A stretch of 64,000 nucleotides of DNA, taken from an uncultured Verrucomicrobiota bacterium. GTDB lineage: Bacteria; Verrucomicrobiota; Verrucomicrobiia; Limisphaerales; JADLHS01. Positions 52,002 to 62,023 of the stretch are shown in pieces (position 1 is the stretch's first letter; each line of letters starts with the position of its first letter). The position numbers were made by a program, and so were the translations under genes. The stretch covers positions 28,064 through 92,063 of the forward strand of contig CAIKLQ010000501.1 of assembly GCA_903828255.1 (NCBI GenBank). The letters are read 5' to 3'. The notes beneath the pieces were generated by a model. The model was not told where the DNA came from. It made no database searches and saw nothing but the letters and a program-made list of their open reading frames with translations.

Positions 52002-53306
52002 ATGAATTCCACGAGTGTTCAAATTGGCTGGCTGGACCTCAGTGATGCGGAGCAGCGGCGAGCTCGCGAATACCTCCGCCAGTTTCGCACCGAGGGAACG
52101 CTGGACGAGCTGGGTTTTGGCATTATTCGTGACGGGCTTGCTGACGTCTTTTTCCCAGCGACCAGCACGATCATGACGCACACTCGGTATATCATCTTCA
52201 TCGCCGCCATCTTCATGCGGATTGAGCGTGAACGACTATCGGGGGCGAATGCCACCAAGCGATTAAAGCAGTTGGAAGATGAAGTCCGTAAGATTTTAAC
52301 TCGGGAGCAGTCGTCAGATTCCGAAGAGGCGGAGTTGCGTGGCGTGATTGGCGCCTCCAAAAAAGAGGATTTGCAGCGGTATCCGTCCATAATTTATTGG
52401 AATGGCCTCAAACGGCTGGGAATCTTCAAAAGGCCCAATTGGGGACTCACTTACTACCTTGACCATCTGGCGGATTATTATGCCGCGACGACACCACGGC
52501 AGGATGACGATGGTTTGGCTCACTTGGCACTCGTTGAGATGCATAACTGGGATCCCAAGCTGGCCGTAGTTCTCAGCGAAAGCCCCGACATCTCGCCGAC
52601 CGCCGGATTTTCACCTCAATTGGATTTTCGCATAGGACTCAAGGAGGCTTGTTATCTCAGGGATCGTTTCAACGCCCTCGCTGAGATTGAGGGGCCATCC
52701 CTGATTTCACATTTGCTGGGAAAATCATTCATGGCCGAATTCTCCTACCCTTGGGAAGTGCCATGCCCCCCTGAGCTCGTTCAGTTTGTAAAACACGCCC
52801 GACTTTTCAGCATGTTTGCCAAAGGGGCAACTCTGCAATACAACGATCTGATTGTGGCAGAACAACAGGCGGGAGGAATAGCCGTAAACGTGGATAGTTT
52901 TGAGAAGCCCTTCACGGCATGGTTTGACCAAACCCGGAGCGATTTAGCCAACTGGGATGTCGAGGATTTTTGCACCATCATCAAAGGTAAATGCCACTTG
53001 CGTCCTAGGGATAAAACATTTTTCAAGGAATGGTTGAATCATTACCGCGATGCCGGGAACGGGAAAGAGTTACTGCAAGACTCCTCGGCAAGAAAAACAA
53101 TCCGCAAGCGGGAGCGATCGGTGCGACCAGTCAAATACCGACTTGGGCAGGATAAATATCTGCGGCAGTGGCGTTCTCCAGAATCCCTCGAAACCGACGA
53201 GTATGCCAATGCAAACCATCTCCCCTACATGACAAACTATTATCGCAGCAGAATAGGCGGCACTTTTGTCCGGGAAATCGGGGCGGGCTTGAAGCGCAAA
53301 ATATGA
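52002..53306 (+). CDS. DUF6361 family protein
   Basis: This 434-residue protein opens IGWLDLSDAEQRRAREYLRQF, then GTLDELGFGIIRDGLADVFFPATSTIMTHTRYIIFIAAIF; this opening pattern is that of DUF6361 proteins. No catalytic motif is visible. The C-terminus is basic (KYRLGQDKYLRQW, GAGLKRKI). DUF6361 genes are typically followed by a phospholipase-D-like gene and a helicase gene, exactly as here, and the stop overlaps the next start (ATGA). It may be the recognition or scaffold subunit of that three-gene unit; its biochemical role is unknown. Confidence 0.72.
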   Translation: MNSTSVQIGWLDLSDAEQRRAREYLRQFRTEGTLDELGFGIIRDGLADVFFPATSTIMTHTRYIIFIAAIFMRIERERLSGANATKRLKQLEDEVRKILTREQSSDSEEAELRGVIGASKKEDLQRYPSIIYWNGLKRLGIFKRPNWGLTYYLDHLADYYAATTPRQDDDGLAHLALVEMHNWDPKLAVVLSESPDISPTAGFSPQLDFRIGLKEACYLRDRFNALAEIEGPSLISHLLGKSFMAEFSYPWEVPCPPELVQFVKHARLFSMFAKGATLQYNDLIVAEQQAGGIAVNVDSFEKPFTAWFDQTRSDLANWDVEDFCTIIKGKCHLRPRDKTFFKEWLNHYRDAGNGKELLQDSSARKTIRKRERSVRPVKYRLGQDKYLRQWRSPESLETDEYANANHLPYMTNYYRSRIGGTFVREIGAGLKRKI

Positions 53307-55150
53307 ACCTCGACCCCGACAAGCGGACCAATTTTCTGGACTTGTTGCGCCCCCCCTCGGGTTATCGTCTCGCGCAGGCGGTCGGCACCACATACAGCAT
53401 GGATTTTGTCGGACTGACCTCCGTGCTTCTGGCATTTGTGGATGCGGAGGCCGACAATGAATCGGAACGTCTCAATCCGGTGGAATTGCTTCGTGCCATC
53501 ATCCGGTTGCAAAACCAAGTGCGTGTTTTTGTTTCCCGGGGACGGATAACCGAAAAGGACATCAGCCGGCACGGCAAGCTATCCAGCCTGTTTGACCGCA
53601 TCGTCCACGAGGTAACTTTTAACGAGGGATGTTTTCATCCAAAAGTGTGGGTTGCCCGATACGAACCGAAAGCAACGGCTGAGGCCGCGGGCCTGAAACC
53701 CGTCCTCCGAATCATTTGCGCCAGCCGAAATCTGACGCAGGGTTCACGCTGGGAAATTTTCGCGGCCTTTGAAGGTCTGGAGAACGGAAATAAAGACAAG
53801 AACAGCCTGGCCCGAGAGATTTCCGAGTTTTTGGGAAAAGTTAAGCAGTCTGCTGAGGAAGGCGATACCGTTGTCTCAACCATCCAAGCCGCCCTCACGC
53901 GCGTGCAAATCGAACTGCCGCGGCAGATGTCAGAGGGATGCCATTTTAACTGGCAATGGAATGGTGCGTCCCCGCTTTGGAAAGTATTTCCCCAGCGAGG
54001 AACGCAGGCGTTGATTGTCTCACCATTTGTTCGCGCGAATTTCCTGTCGCCTATAGTGAACGGTTATGATCGCCTCACCCTAGTTTCGTCCCAAGCCGAG
54101 TTGGATGCTCTCAGTGAGGACTTTTACGCCAAACTAAAGCACAAGGCCGAGATTTTTGTAGTGAACTCCGCAGTGGCGGAAGATGACTCTCCGGCGATGC
54201 AGCTCCACGCCAAGCTTTTTATTTGCGAAACATCGAGCGACCGGACTGTGCTGTTGGGATCGGCTAATGCGTCACAAAGCGCTTGGCAGTCCCGTAATTG
54301 TGAGGCGGTGGTTTCATATTCACCCGGTCTGTCCATCGAACAGTTTCGCAAATCCTTTATCTTTTCGCCGAAGTCTGTCCCGGGAGAAACTGAAAATCTC
54401 CGTGGTTGGATTGAGCGCTATGATCGGCAACCCGTTGTTGAGGACGAAATTACCCTTGCTGAAAAAGAATTAGATAGGCTTCAAAAGCTCCTCATCGGCA
54501 TGGAATTTACCGCCAGTTACTTCCCTCAGCTTCAGTCGTTGCGGTTCCAGTGCCCGGCTTTGGGAGGGCAGCCCGAACTGGCAACCCTCGTCGCCCAACA
54601 CCGCTTGCGGCTCTGCCCCTTGTCACGCTTCGAACGGGATGCCAACCTCGTTGATGCGTCCGGCTTGATTTCCCAAGGCACTGAGTTCAACGCCATCCGA
54701 ATTCTGGATTTAACGGAATTCATTGTGTTGGAAATCAGCCATCCTGCCACCGATCCAAAACAATTCATTGTTAAAGCCAAGGCGGATTTTCTTCACCTCC
54801 GCGATCAACGCGACGCCGATATTCTCGACGAATACCTCACACCGGAGTCTTTTCGGAACTTCCTTCGAGCCATCCTCTTCGACGGCGTCAGCCAGGGAAT
54901 CGTCGGGCAAAACAGCCAATCCAAGCGCAATGACAGCGATGGAATCGGTTGGACATTGCTAGGTGAGATCACTCTGGAGGAAATCATCCAGTCTTGCACC
55001 GAAGATTCAAGCCGGATGGCCGAGATCGATCATCTCATGCGGGTGTTCGCTAAAACCAAGGCAGCGGATAGTGAGTTCGTGCAGTTCCAGGAATTTTGGG
55101 ATGCATTCCAAGCCGCCCATGCCGAAACCATGGAGCATACCCATGGCTGA
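53303..55150 (+). CDS. Phospholipase-D-like nuclease with two HKD motifs
   Basis: ATG 53303 overlaps the DUF6361 stop and gives 615 residues. HKD half 1 is CFHPKVWVARY (His112, Lys114) with ICASRNLTQGS; half 2 is QLHAKLFICE (His302, Lys304) with LLGSANASQSAW. Both Asn residues of the H-x-K-x4-D/x10-N pattern are present, so one bilobed active site is likely. PLD-family defence proteins (DrmC, DpdK, NgoFVII-like) cut DNA without metal. The C-terminal ~200 residues are specific to this group. The 3' end overlaps the helicase start by 8 bases. Confidence 0.8.
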   Translation: MNLDPDKRTNFLDLLRPPSGYRLAQAVGTTYSMDFVGLTSVLLAFVDAEADNESERLNPVELLRAIIRLQNQVRVFVSRGRITEKDISRHGKLSSLFDRIVHEVTFNEGCFHPKVWVARYEPKATAEAAGLKPVLRIICASRNLTQGSRWEIFAAFEGLENGNKDKNSLAREISEFLGKVKQSAEEGDTVVSTIQAALTRVQIELPRQMSEGCHFNWQWNGASPLWKVFPQRGTQALIVSPFVRANFLSPIVNGYDRLTLVSSQAELDALSEDFYAKLKHKAEIFVVNSAVAEDDSPAMQLHAKLFICETSSDRTVLLGSANASQSAWQSRNCEAVVSYSPGLSIEQFRKSFIFSPKSVPGETENLRGWIERYDRQPVVEDEITLAEKELDRLQKLLIGMEFTASYFPQLQSLRFQCPALGGQPELATLVAQHRLRLCPLSRFERDANLVDASGLISQGTEFNAIRILDLTEFIVLEISHPATDPKQFIVKAKADFLHLRDQRDADILDEYLTPESFRNFLRAILFDGVSQGIVGQNSQSKRNDSDGIGWTLLGEITLEEIIQSCTEDSSRMAEIDHLMRVFAKTKAADSEFVQFQEFWDAFQAAHAETMEHTHG

Positions 55151-58100
55151 AACCCCACCTGATTTTCAAACCGAGGCCGTCAACCGGATTGTAGCCCGTC
55201 TAAACGACCCAGCCAGTTCGCTTCGGTTTCTGCTAGCGGATGAGGTCGGATTGGGAAAAACACGTGTCGCCGCCGGTGTAATCAAGACCTTGCGTGAAAA
55301 TAAACGGGGCGGATTCACCGTCGTCTATGTGTGTTCCAATTCGGAGATCGCTGAACAGAACCGGCAAAAACTCTGCCCGGAAAGCGATGCCTCTGCCGTA
55401 ACCCGTCTGACTTTGTTGGCAACCCGCTCGGCTGAGGTTCAACGGGCGCGTGAAACCGGCGAGCTGCAATTATTTTCATTCACACCGGGGACATCATTTC
55501 ATGTGGGCGGTGCAACCGGCATCAAATATGAACGGCTGCTGCTCCTGTATTTGCTTGCCCGGGTCTGGCGGAAGCACACGAACCGTCAACCTTGGCGGAC
55601 TTTCTTTTGTTGCTCGTCCAAAATGGAAACCTGGCTGGTGGATTCCACATTCCGGAAAACCAAAAAAGAATTCGCAGGTAAAGTGGCCTCCGAACTCCAA
55701 AAACGCCTGAAGGACGAATGGGACGAGGCAAAAATAAAGCCCATAAACCATAACACCGGCAAGGAATCAGCCAAGCCCGTCCGACTGAAGGAAATCGTAG
55801 ATGAACTTGTGGCCACCTTTGATCCCCATGATCAAGTGGCGCGCAAAAACCGCAACCTCGTGATTGGAGAATTGCGCAATTGCCTTGCCAAAGTGGCCGT
55901 TGATTTTCTTGAGCCGGATTTGATAGTCCTCGACGAGTTTCAGCGTTTTTCCGAAATCCTGGAGGAGTGCAATGACCGCAACTCAGTCGTCGGTCGTCTG
56001 TTTGCCCGGCAAAGGGTGGCGACACTGATCCTGTCAGCCACGCCCTATAAGTGGTATACGCTCGCATACGAAAAAGAGGACCATCACAAGGATTTCATCC
56101 GCACCCTGAAGTTCCTGTTCAAATGTGTTAAGGAGGAGGATTCGGATCCCAATTACAAACCGATTAAACGCCTCAGGGAGAATCTACAGCAATTCAAAGA
56201 CCGGTTGATGAAGGGTGAGTGGTTCAAAGAACCAGATGAGCAGCTCATCAGATTAAAAACGGATATAGAATCCGATCTTAAGGCGGTAATGTGCCGCACG
56301 GAGAGGAACTGGTATCTGGAGGGACGAAAAAAGGGCGTCGAGGAGTTTGGTGAAGCGCCCCTAAATGTGAATCCTTCGATCTGTGAGTTTTCCCACTACA
56401 TCCGGCTGCGCAGTTTTCTTCTCGGGCAGAAAATTGACGATTGGAACATCACGGATTATTGGAAGTCGGCTCCCTCGCCGCTTACATTCATGGACGGGCA
56501 CTATGCCCTGCTGAAGCGGATTCGCGACCGGCGTGTGCAAGTGCCAGGGCAATTGCTACTCACTGGAATGTCGCTCTCGAAATCCAGCGGGGATCATTTG
56601 AAAGTCCAAACACTGGTGAAAAAGGTTTTTGGAACCACGCCCAGCAAGTTCCGGTATTTGTGGGTCAAACCCTCGTATACCTACTACACGGACGAATTTT
56701 ATGACGGAGGTGATCCAGCGAAACTAGACGATCCGACACATAATCCGGTAAAATTCTTGGTTTTCTCCCACTGGAAATTTGTTCCCAAGACTATCTCTGT
56801 GCTATTGAGCCACGAGGCGGAAAAACGCTTGGTTATACGCCGCCGGGGGCGCGAAACCATCCCCCTCCAGTTTCGCCGGAAAACTTCATTTTCTCCATTC
56901 GAAGTATCTTATCCCTCCTTGCCTTTGGCCGACTGTATCAATCCGGCAGAACTGGCCTTAGCGCACGCGGGCAAACTGACCGCCGAGGAGTTTTACGCAC
57001 GGGCTGAGCAGTCCGTCCGTCGCCTACTCGGCGAGAGCGGTATTGACATCGGTAAGACGCGCACAGTCCCGCTCTGGCGGATCGTCGCGCGAATCGAGGC
57101 CAAATCCAAATGGGCGAAAACCATTGAAACTGGTTTATGGGAATCGAAAGTGTCAGTCCGAGATGAACTTTCTGATCAATACTACCAATACCAAAATCTC
57201 TACAGCGAATGGATGTCTGAAATGGATGAGGAGTTGGAGATCTCGCCAACCTGGCTAAGACGGTTGACGATGATTGCCCTCAACTCTCCGGCGATATGCC
57301 TTTTGCGGTCTATGCGTTCGGTCTTTGGTGACCTCCCGGGCTGGGAAGATCGTAATTGGACCGGAGTTCTGAACTTGGGGCTGAATCAACTGCGCAATTA
57401 TTTCAACCGTCCGGTGGTTCAGTCTATAACACGGGCCAATTCGTCACGCGAGCACTCCTATGCTGCCAAGGTCTTGGATTACTGCGGGCGGGCTCATTTT
57501 CAGGCCATGCTCGATGAGTATGCCTACCTCGTCCGCATGGCCTTGCCTCAGGCTAAACCGGAGAAATTGCCAAGTCTCTTTCTGGCACAATTGACTCGTG
57601 TTTTCGGAATGGGCACCGGCTCGCCGTCCGTCAATGTTCTGACGCGGGAAGGAAGAGTTCGAAAACGGCCGTCCCCAAGACCGGCGCATTTCGCTGTCGC
57701 TTTCGGCGATGACGTGTCAACCGATGATCTGGAACCGGGTGGGCGCACGCGCAAAACAGCCATGCGCGAGGCGTTTAATTCTCCATTTTGGCCTTTCATC
57801 CTGGCCACTACGTCAGTCGGACAGGAGGGGCTTGATTTTCATCTTTTCTGCCGGGACATTATGCACTGGAATCTGCCCTCGAATCCGGTGGACTTGGAGC
57901 AACGTGAGGGGCGAATCAACCGCTTTGACGGCTTGAGCATCCGGCGCAACATTGCCAAGGACCACCCCCTGTCGTCTATCACCGAGGTGTCGGCAGAGAG
58001 CCAAAATCTTTGGTCTCGCTTATTTGAAATGTTGAGACGTCATCCAACGGGCACACAAAGGTTCAAACACGGACTCTATCCTCACTGGATTTATCAACCC

Positions 58101-58691
58101 GCCACGGAAGACGGCCACATGATTCGTCGTCATTTGGCTTTCTATAGCAAGAGCCGGGACGCAATCAGATATGGCGAACTCAAACGGGCACTAACGCTCT
58201 ATCGGCTGGTTTTCGGGCAACCTCGCCAGCAGGACATCATTGAGTCATTGCTGAAAATGTTCCCGGACGCTGCCCCCACGGAAATTGATAAAAAACTCGC
58301 AAAATACACCATCAATTTGTCCCCCATACCACAAGGTCATGCAGCCAGAATGGCAAAGCACGAGGCAAGGAAACTAATCCAAGACCCTAAACTACTTTCG
58401 CTCACCTTGTCAGAAGTCCGGGGGTTGATGGACAGAGAATCAGATGGGGAGTTAACGCCAATAGTCAAAGAAGTCAGTGACCTGATGTCCTTGGCCGCAG
58501 ACGGGCAGGACGATTCTGGTTTTCATGATGAGAGAAGAGTAAAGGCCATCACCGCCTTGCTTTACTTGTTGAATCCCTTCGATGATCTCTACGATTTCCA
58601 CCATGGCATAGGCTATCAGGACGACATTGGACATATCCGGGAAGTTCACGGGACTCTTTTCTCCAATCGCGAAGCCGGGACACAATCATGA
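55143..58691 (+). CDS. Large superfamily 2 helicase of the DUF6361/PLD module
   Basis: ATG 55143 lies inside the 3' end of the PLD gene and gives 1182 residues. Helicase motifs are LLADEVGLGKT (~30-40), LIVLDEFQRF (a DEFQ variant of the DEAD box), TLILSATPYKW (motif III), and in the second lobe TTSVGQEGLDFHLFC with LEQREGRINRFDG (motif VI). The two lobes are separated by a ~550-residue insert with FCCSSKMETW and other unrecognised parts. It is probably the motor that delivers DNA to the PLD nuclease. It ends with a short gap before the DUF2779 gene. Confidence 0.85.
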   Translation: MAETPPDFQTEAVNRIVARLNDPASSLRFLLADEVGLGKTRVAAGVIKTLRENKRGGFTVVYVCSNSEIAEQNRQKLCPESDASAVTRLTLLATRSAEVQRARETGELQLFSFTPGTSFHVGGATGIKYERLLLLYLLARVWRKHTNRQPWRTFFCCSSKMETWLVDSTFRKTKKEFAGKVASELQKRLKDEWDEAKIKPINHNTGKESAKPVRLKEIVDELVATFDPHDQVARKNRNLVIGELRNCLAKVAVDFLEPDLIVLDEFQRFSEILEECNDRNSVVGRLFARQRVATLILSATPYKWYTLAYEKEDHHKDFIRTLKFLFKCVKEEDSDPNYKPIKRLRENLQQFKDRLMKGEWFKEPDEQLIRLKTDIESDLKAVMCRTERNWYLEGRKKGVEEFGEAPLNVNPSICEFSHYIRLRSFLLGQKIDDWNITDYWKSAPSPLTFMDGHYALLKRIRDRRVQVPGQLLLTGMSLSKSSGDHLKVQTLVKKVFGTTPSKFRYLWVKPSYTYYTDEFYDGGDPAKLDDPTHNPVKFLVFSHWKFVPKTISVLLSHEAEKRLVIRRRGRETIPLQFRRKTSFSPFEVSYPSLPLADCINPAELALAHAGKLTAEEFYARAEQSVRRLLGESGIDIGKTRTVPLWRIVARIEAKSKWAKTIETGLWESKVSVRDELSDQYYQYQNLYSEWMSEMDEELEISPTWLRRLTMIALNSPAICLLRSMRSVFGDLPGWEDRNWTGVLNLGLNQLRNYFNRPVVQSITRANSSREHSYAAKVLDYCGRAHFQAMLDEYAYLVRMALPQAKPEKLPSLFLAQLTRVFGMGTGSPSVNVLTREGRVRKRPSPRPAHFAVAFGDDVSTDDLEPGGRTRKTAMREAFNSPFWPFILATTSVGQEGLDFHLFCRDIMHWNLPSNPVDLEQREGRINRFDGLSIRRNIAKDHPLSSITEVSAESQNLWSRLFEMLRRHPTGTQRFKHGLYPHWIYQPATEDGHMIRRHLAFYSKSRDAIRYGELKRALTLYRLVFGQPRQQDIIESLLKMFPDAAPTEIDKKLAKYTINLSPIPQGHAARMAKHEARKLIQDPKLLSLTLSEVRGLMDRESDGELTPIVKEVSDLMSLAADGQDDSGFHDERRVKAITALLYLLNPFDDLYDFHHGIGYQDDIGHIREVHGTLFSNREAGTQS

Positions 58692-58708
58692 ATCAATGAT
58701 CTGAACAC

Positions 58709-60208
58709 ATGCCAACCTCCTACCAACCAAGTCTCTCCAAGTCCACCTTCCTCATGGGACGGCAATGCTCGAAGCTCCTCTGGTTTCGTTACAACGCCAA
58801 AGACCAGATTCCCGCGCCCGACCAGTCCCAGCAGGCGGTCTTCGATCAGGGACATGAGGTCGGTGAATTGGCCAAGCAGCTTTTCCCCCATGGCATCGAG
58901 ATTGATACCAAACCCGGCGAATTCGATGCCGCCCTCCGGCTGACTCAAGACGCACTGAAACAACGTCGCCCGATTTACGAGGCCACGTTCGCCTTCGGCA
59001 GTGGCTACGCCCGCGCGGACATCCTCGTGCCGGTCGCCGGCGGCGCATGGGATTTGGTCGAAGTCAAATCCACCACGTCGTTGAAGGAAGAAGTCCATCT
59101 GCCCGACATCGCGTTCCAGGCGTTCGTCCTCACCGGCGCAGGCATCAAGCTCCGCAAATGTTTCCTCGCCCACATTAACAGCGAGTTCGTCCGCCAAGGC
59201 CCGATTGACCCGCAAAAGTTTTTCACCCTCGAAGACGTCACCAAGCCTGTCTCCGCCATGACCCGGGAAATCGAGGAACAGATTGACGCCATGCAACGCG
59301 TCATCGGCGCAAAGTCGCATCCCGATATTAAGATCGGCCCGCATTGCGACAATCCCTACACCTGCCCCTTACACGACCGTTGCTGGTCGTTCCTGCCCGA
59401 GGCCAGCGTCTTCACCCTTTACCGCGGCGGCACGAAATGCTTTTCGCTGCTCCAGCAGGGCATCCAAAAACTGGCCGACATTCCCGCCAACGTCACGCTT
59501 ACCGATAATCAGTCCATCCAGCGCTCCGCCTTGCTCGCCGGCCAACCGCATATTGACCGTCCCGCGCTGGCCGCGTTTCTCAGTCAGCTTGAATATCCCG
59601 TCAGCTATCTGGATTTTGAAACCATCGGTACGGCCATCCCGCTGTTTGACGGTGCCAAACCCTACCAACAGTTACCCTTTCAATACTCCCTGCACATCCA
59701 AAAGTCCGCCAATTCCAAGTTGGAACATGTCAGCTATTTGGCCGACGGCCCTGCCGACCCACGCCCGGAATTCATGCGCCAACTCCGCAATGAGCTGCCG
59801 GATACCGGCTCCGTGGTGACCTACAACGCCAGCTTTGAAAATAGCCGCCTCAAGGAATGTTGCGAGCTGCTCCCCGAATTTAAACCGTGGTTGCGGAAAG
59901 TGACGCCGCGCGTCGTGGATCTGCTGCTCCCATTTCGCGGCTTTCGCTACCACCACCCGAACCAGAACGGTAGCAACTCCATGAAAGCCGTCCTGCCCGC
60001 CCTCACCGGCAAAGGCTACGAAAAACTGACGATTCAGGAAGGCGGCGCGGCCAGCCGCGAATTTCTCCGCGTGACCTTCGGCGACGTGACCGCCGCCGAG
60101 CGCCGCCGCGTGCGCCGCGACCTGGAGGAATACTGCGCACTGGACACGCTGGGCATGGTTCAGATCGTGGAAAGACTCAAAGAACTGATAACTAAAGAAC
60201 CGGCCTGA
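58709..60208 (+). CDS. DUF2779 protein: Cas4-like nuclease plus DEDD exonuclease
   Basis: This is a 499-residue protein. The N-terminal half is Cas4/RecB-like: MGRQCSKLLWFR supplies one Cys, WDLVEVKSTTS the E-x-K active site, and CDNPYTCPLHDRC three more Cys, consistent with a 4Fe-4S cluster. The C-terminal half (DUF2779) has YLDFETIG (Asp302, Glu304), SVVTYNASFENSRL and EYCALDTLGMV, the DEDD 3'-5' exonuclease motifs. Such two-nuclease proteins occur in defence islands and may trim DNA ends. It is followed 6 bases later by the Mrr gene. Confidence 0.82.
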   Translation: MPTSYQPSLSKSTFLMGRQCSKLLWFRYNAKDQIPAPDQSQQAVFDQGHEVGELAKQLFPHGIEIDTKPGEFDAALRLTQDALKQRRPIYEATFAFGSGYARADILVPVAGGAWDLVEVKSTTSLKEEVHLPDIAFQAFVLTGAGIKLRKCFLAHINSEFVRQGPIDPQKFFTLEDVTKPVSAMTREIEEQIDAMQRVIGAKSHPDIKIGPHCDNPYTCPLHDRCWSFLPEASVFTLYRGGTKCFSLLQQGIQKLADIPANVTLTDNQSIQRSALLAGQPHIDRPALAAFLSQLEYPVSYLDFETIGTAIPLFDGAKPYQQLPFQYSLHIQKSANSKLEHVSYLADGPADPRPEFMRQLRNELPDTGSVVTYNASFENSRLKECCELLPEFKPWLRKVTPRVVDLLLPFRGFRYHHPNQNGSNSMKAVLPALTGKGYEKLTIQEGGAASREFLRVTFGDVTAAERRRVRRDLEEYCALDTLGMVQIVERLKELITKEPA

Positions 60209-60213
60209 AAATT

Positions 60214-61020
60214 ATGCCCCGCAACCGCGAATCGAATCTTGAATTGCTGCTTAGAATGCCTTGGTGGGTCAGTGCCGTCCTTGGCGTGGTCAGCTTCATC
60301 GCCCTGCGCTGGATCATCCCTGCCAAACTGGACCACAACCAAGCCCTGCATCCCTTCGCCGTCGCTTTGCCCAAATTGGCTTTCCTACCCTTGGCCCTGT
60401 TCGCCCTGATCGCCGTCGGCTCATTCTTGTTTGCCGGGAAGCGCCACCGCCTTGTGGACGAGCAGACCAGCCTGGAAAAATTATGGGAAACGGCTTGGAA
60501 AGATTTTGAATACCTCGTTGCCGAATCGTTCCGCCGGCAGGGCTACCAAGTCGAGTTTTCGCTGGGTCGTGGCGCGGATGGTGGCGTGGACTTGACGCTT
60601 TACCGGGACGGCCGCACGTTGCTTGTCCAGTGCAAGCAATGGAAAGTCTTTTCCGTCGGCGCACCGGTCATCCGAGAAATGTTCGGCCTGATGACTGCCG
60701 AGCAAGCCGATGAAGCCATTATCGTCACGTCTGGAAAATTCACTCGCGACGCCCAGGAATTCGCCGCCGGCAAACCCATCCGTCTCATTGACGGCCCACA
60801 ACTCCTCGCCCTCGTCCAATCCGTCCAAACCAATCCCGCCGCCGCCGATCCTTCTCCGCTCATGGTAGAAGGTGGCCGAAAGCCGGATGAGGTGTCCGCA
60901 ACAGCTTGTCCGTTATGTGGCAAGCCAATGGTCCTGCGCACGGCCCGGCGTGGCAGTAACGCTGGTAATCAATTTTCGGGCTGTTCCGCCTATCCCGCCT
61001 GCAAAGGCACCAGAACCTAA
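60214..61020 (+). CDS. Membrane-anchored Mrr-type restriction endonuclease with zinc ribbon
   Basis: This is a 268-residue protein. It has two transmembrane helices (about 16-36 and 52-74) and then an Mrr catalytic domain: FEYLVAESFRRQGY (Glu104), GADGGVDLTLYRDG (Asp122, Asp126) and LLVQCKQWK (Q139-x-K141). The C-terminal topoisomerase-type zinc ribbon is CPLCGKPM...CSAYPACKG. Mrr-like enzymes attack foreign or modified DNA; the membrane anchor would place cutting at the site of DNA entry. Proteins with this order (2TM, Mrr, zinc ribbon) are widespread. It lies in the DUF2779-WYL group with gaps of 5-6 bases. Confidence 0.85.
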   Translation: MPRNRESNLELLLRMPWWVSAVLGVVSFIALRWIIPAKLDHNQALHPFAVALPKLAFLPLALFALIAVGSFLFAGKRHRLVDEQTSLEKLWETAWKDFEYLVAESFRRQGYQVEFSLGRGADGGVDLTLYRDGRTLLVQCKQWKVFSVGAPVIREMFGLMTAEQADEAIIVTSGKFTRDAQEFAAGKPIRLIDGPQLLALVQSVQTNPAAADPSPLMVEGGRKPDEVSATACPLCGKPMVLRTARRGSNAGNQFSGCSAYPACKGTRT

Positions 61021-61026
61021 AACACT

Positions 61027-62019
61027 ATGGCCAAATCCAAAACACAGGCATTCAGTCGCCCACCGTGGGAGCGGATGATGCGCTTCCACCACCTGATCAA
61101 GGAAAAGTCCTACCCCAATTGCAATAAAGTGGCCAAGGAGTTCGAAGTATCGTGGCGCACCATCATGCGCGACGTGGATTTCATGAAGTGCCGGCTGAAG
61201 CTTCCGTTGGAGTTTGATGCCCAGCAAAACGGCTATTTTTACACCAAGCCGGTGGACCAGTTTCCGCAAATGCCCTTCACCGAGGCCGAGGTGTTCGCCA
61301 TGCTGGTCGCCCACAAGGCCATCGCGCAATATCACGGCACGCCGTTTGAACATCCGCTGGCGCTGGCCTTCCGCAGATTGACCGGCCAGTTGGATTCGTC
61401 CACCAAGTATTCCCTCGGCAACCTGGATGACGCCCTTTCGTTCCGGCCCTTCGCGCCCGAGGACACCGATCTCGAATCGTTTGAAATCCTCACCCGCGCC
61501 CTGAAGGAGCGCCGCGTGCTGAAATTCCAATACCGCAATCTCGGCGCGGAAAAACCCCAGGGCAGGCTTGTGCATCCCTATCACCTCGCCTGCGTGGACA
61601 ACCACTGGTATCTCTTCGCGTTCGACGTGAAGCGCGACGCCATGCGCACGTTTGCCCTGCCTCGGCTGAAATCCCCGGAAATCACTGCTGAGCGCTTCAC
61701 CATCCCCAAGAAATTCAACCTGAGTGAATACCTGAAAGGCAGCCTCGCCGTATTCAAGGGAACGGACGATTACGAAGTAGTGGTGGATTTCGATTCGTGG
61801 GGCGCTGACTTGATCCGGGGTCGCAAGTGGCACGCCAGCCAGGAGATCACCGAGTTGCCCCGTCGCCAACTCCGCTTGCGACTGCGATTAAACAGCATCG
61901 AGGAAGCCGAGCGCTGGGTCTTAAGCTGGGGCGCGCACGCCACCGTGGTTCGCCCCCAGGCCCTCGCCAACCGCCTCCGCGAAATCGGTAGAGCCCTCCA
62001 ATCCCGCTACCAGCCGTAG
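61027..62019 (+). CDS. HTH-WYL transcriptional regulator
   Basis: This 330-residue protein has an N-terminal helix-turn-helix (MMRFHHLIKEKSYPNCNKVAKEFEVSWRTIMRDVDFM), then a WYL domain (LKFQYRN, then GRLVHPYHLACVDNHWYLFAFD, RTFALPRLKSP) and a C-terminal WCX domain with WVLSWGAHATVVRP. WYL proteins bind nucleic-acid or nucleotide ligands and often repress defence operons (BrxR/CapW type). It is the last gene of the long plus-strand run, so it could control the island promoter(s), probably including the 15.5-15.9 kb leader; this is inference. Confidence 0.88.
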   Translation: MAKSKTQAFSRPPWERMMRFHHLIKEKSYPNCNKVAKEFEVSWRTIMRDVDFMKCRLKLPLEFDAQQNGYFYTKPVDQFPQMPFTEAEVFAMLVAHKAIAQYHGTPFEHPLALAFRRLTGQLDSSTKYSLGNLDDALSFRPFAPEDTDLESFEILTRALKERRVLKFQYRNLGAEKPQGRLVHPYHLACVDNHWYLFAFDVKRDAMRTFALPRLKSPEITAERFTIPKKFNLSEYLKGSLAVFKGTDDYEVVVDFDSWGADLIRGRKWHASQEITELPRRQLRLRLRLNSIEEAERWVLSWGAHATVVRPQALANRLREIGRALQSRYQP

Positions 62020-62023
62020 GTGG

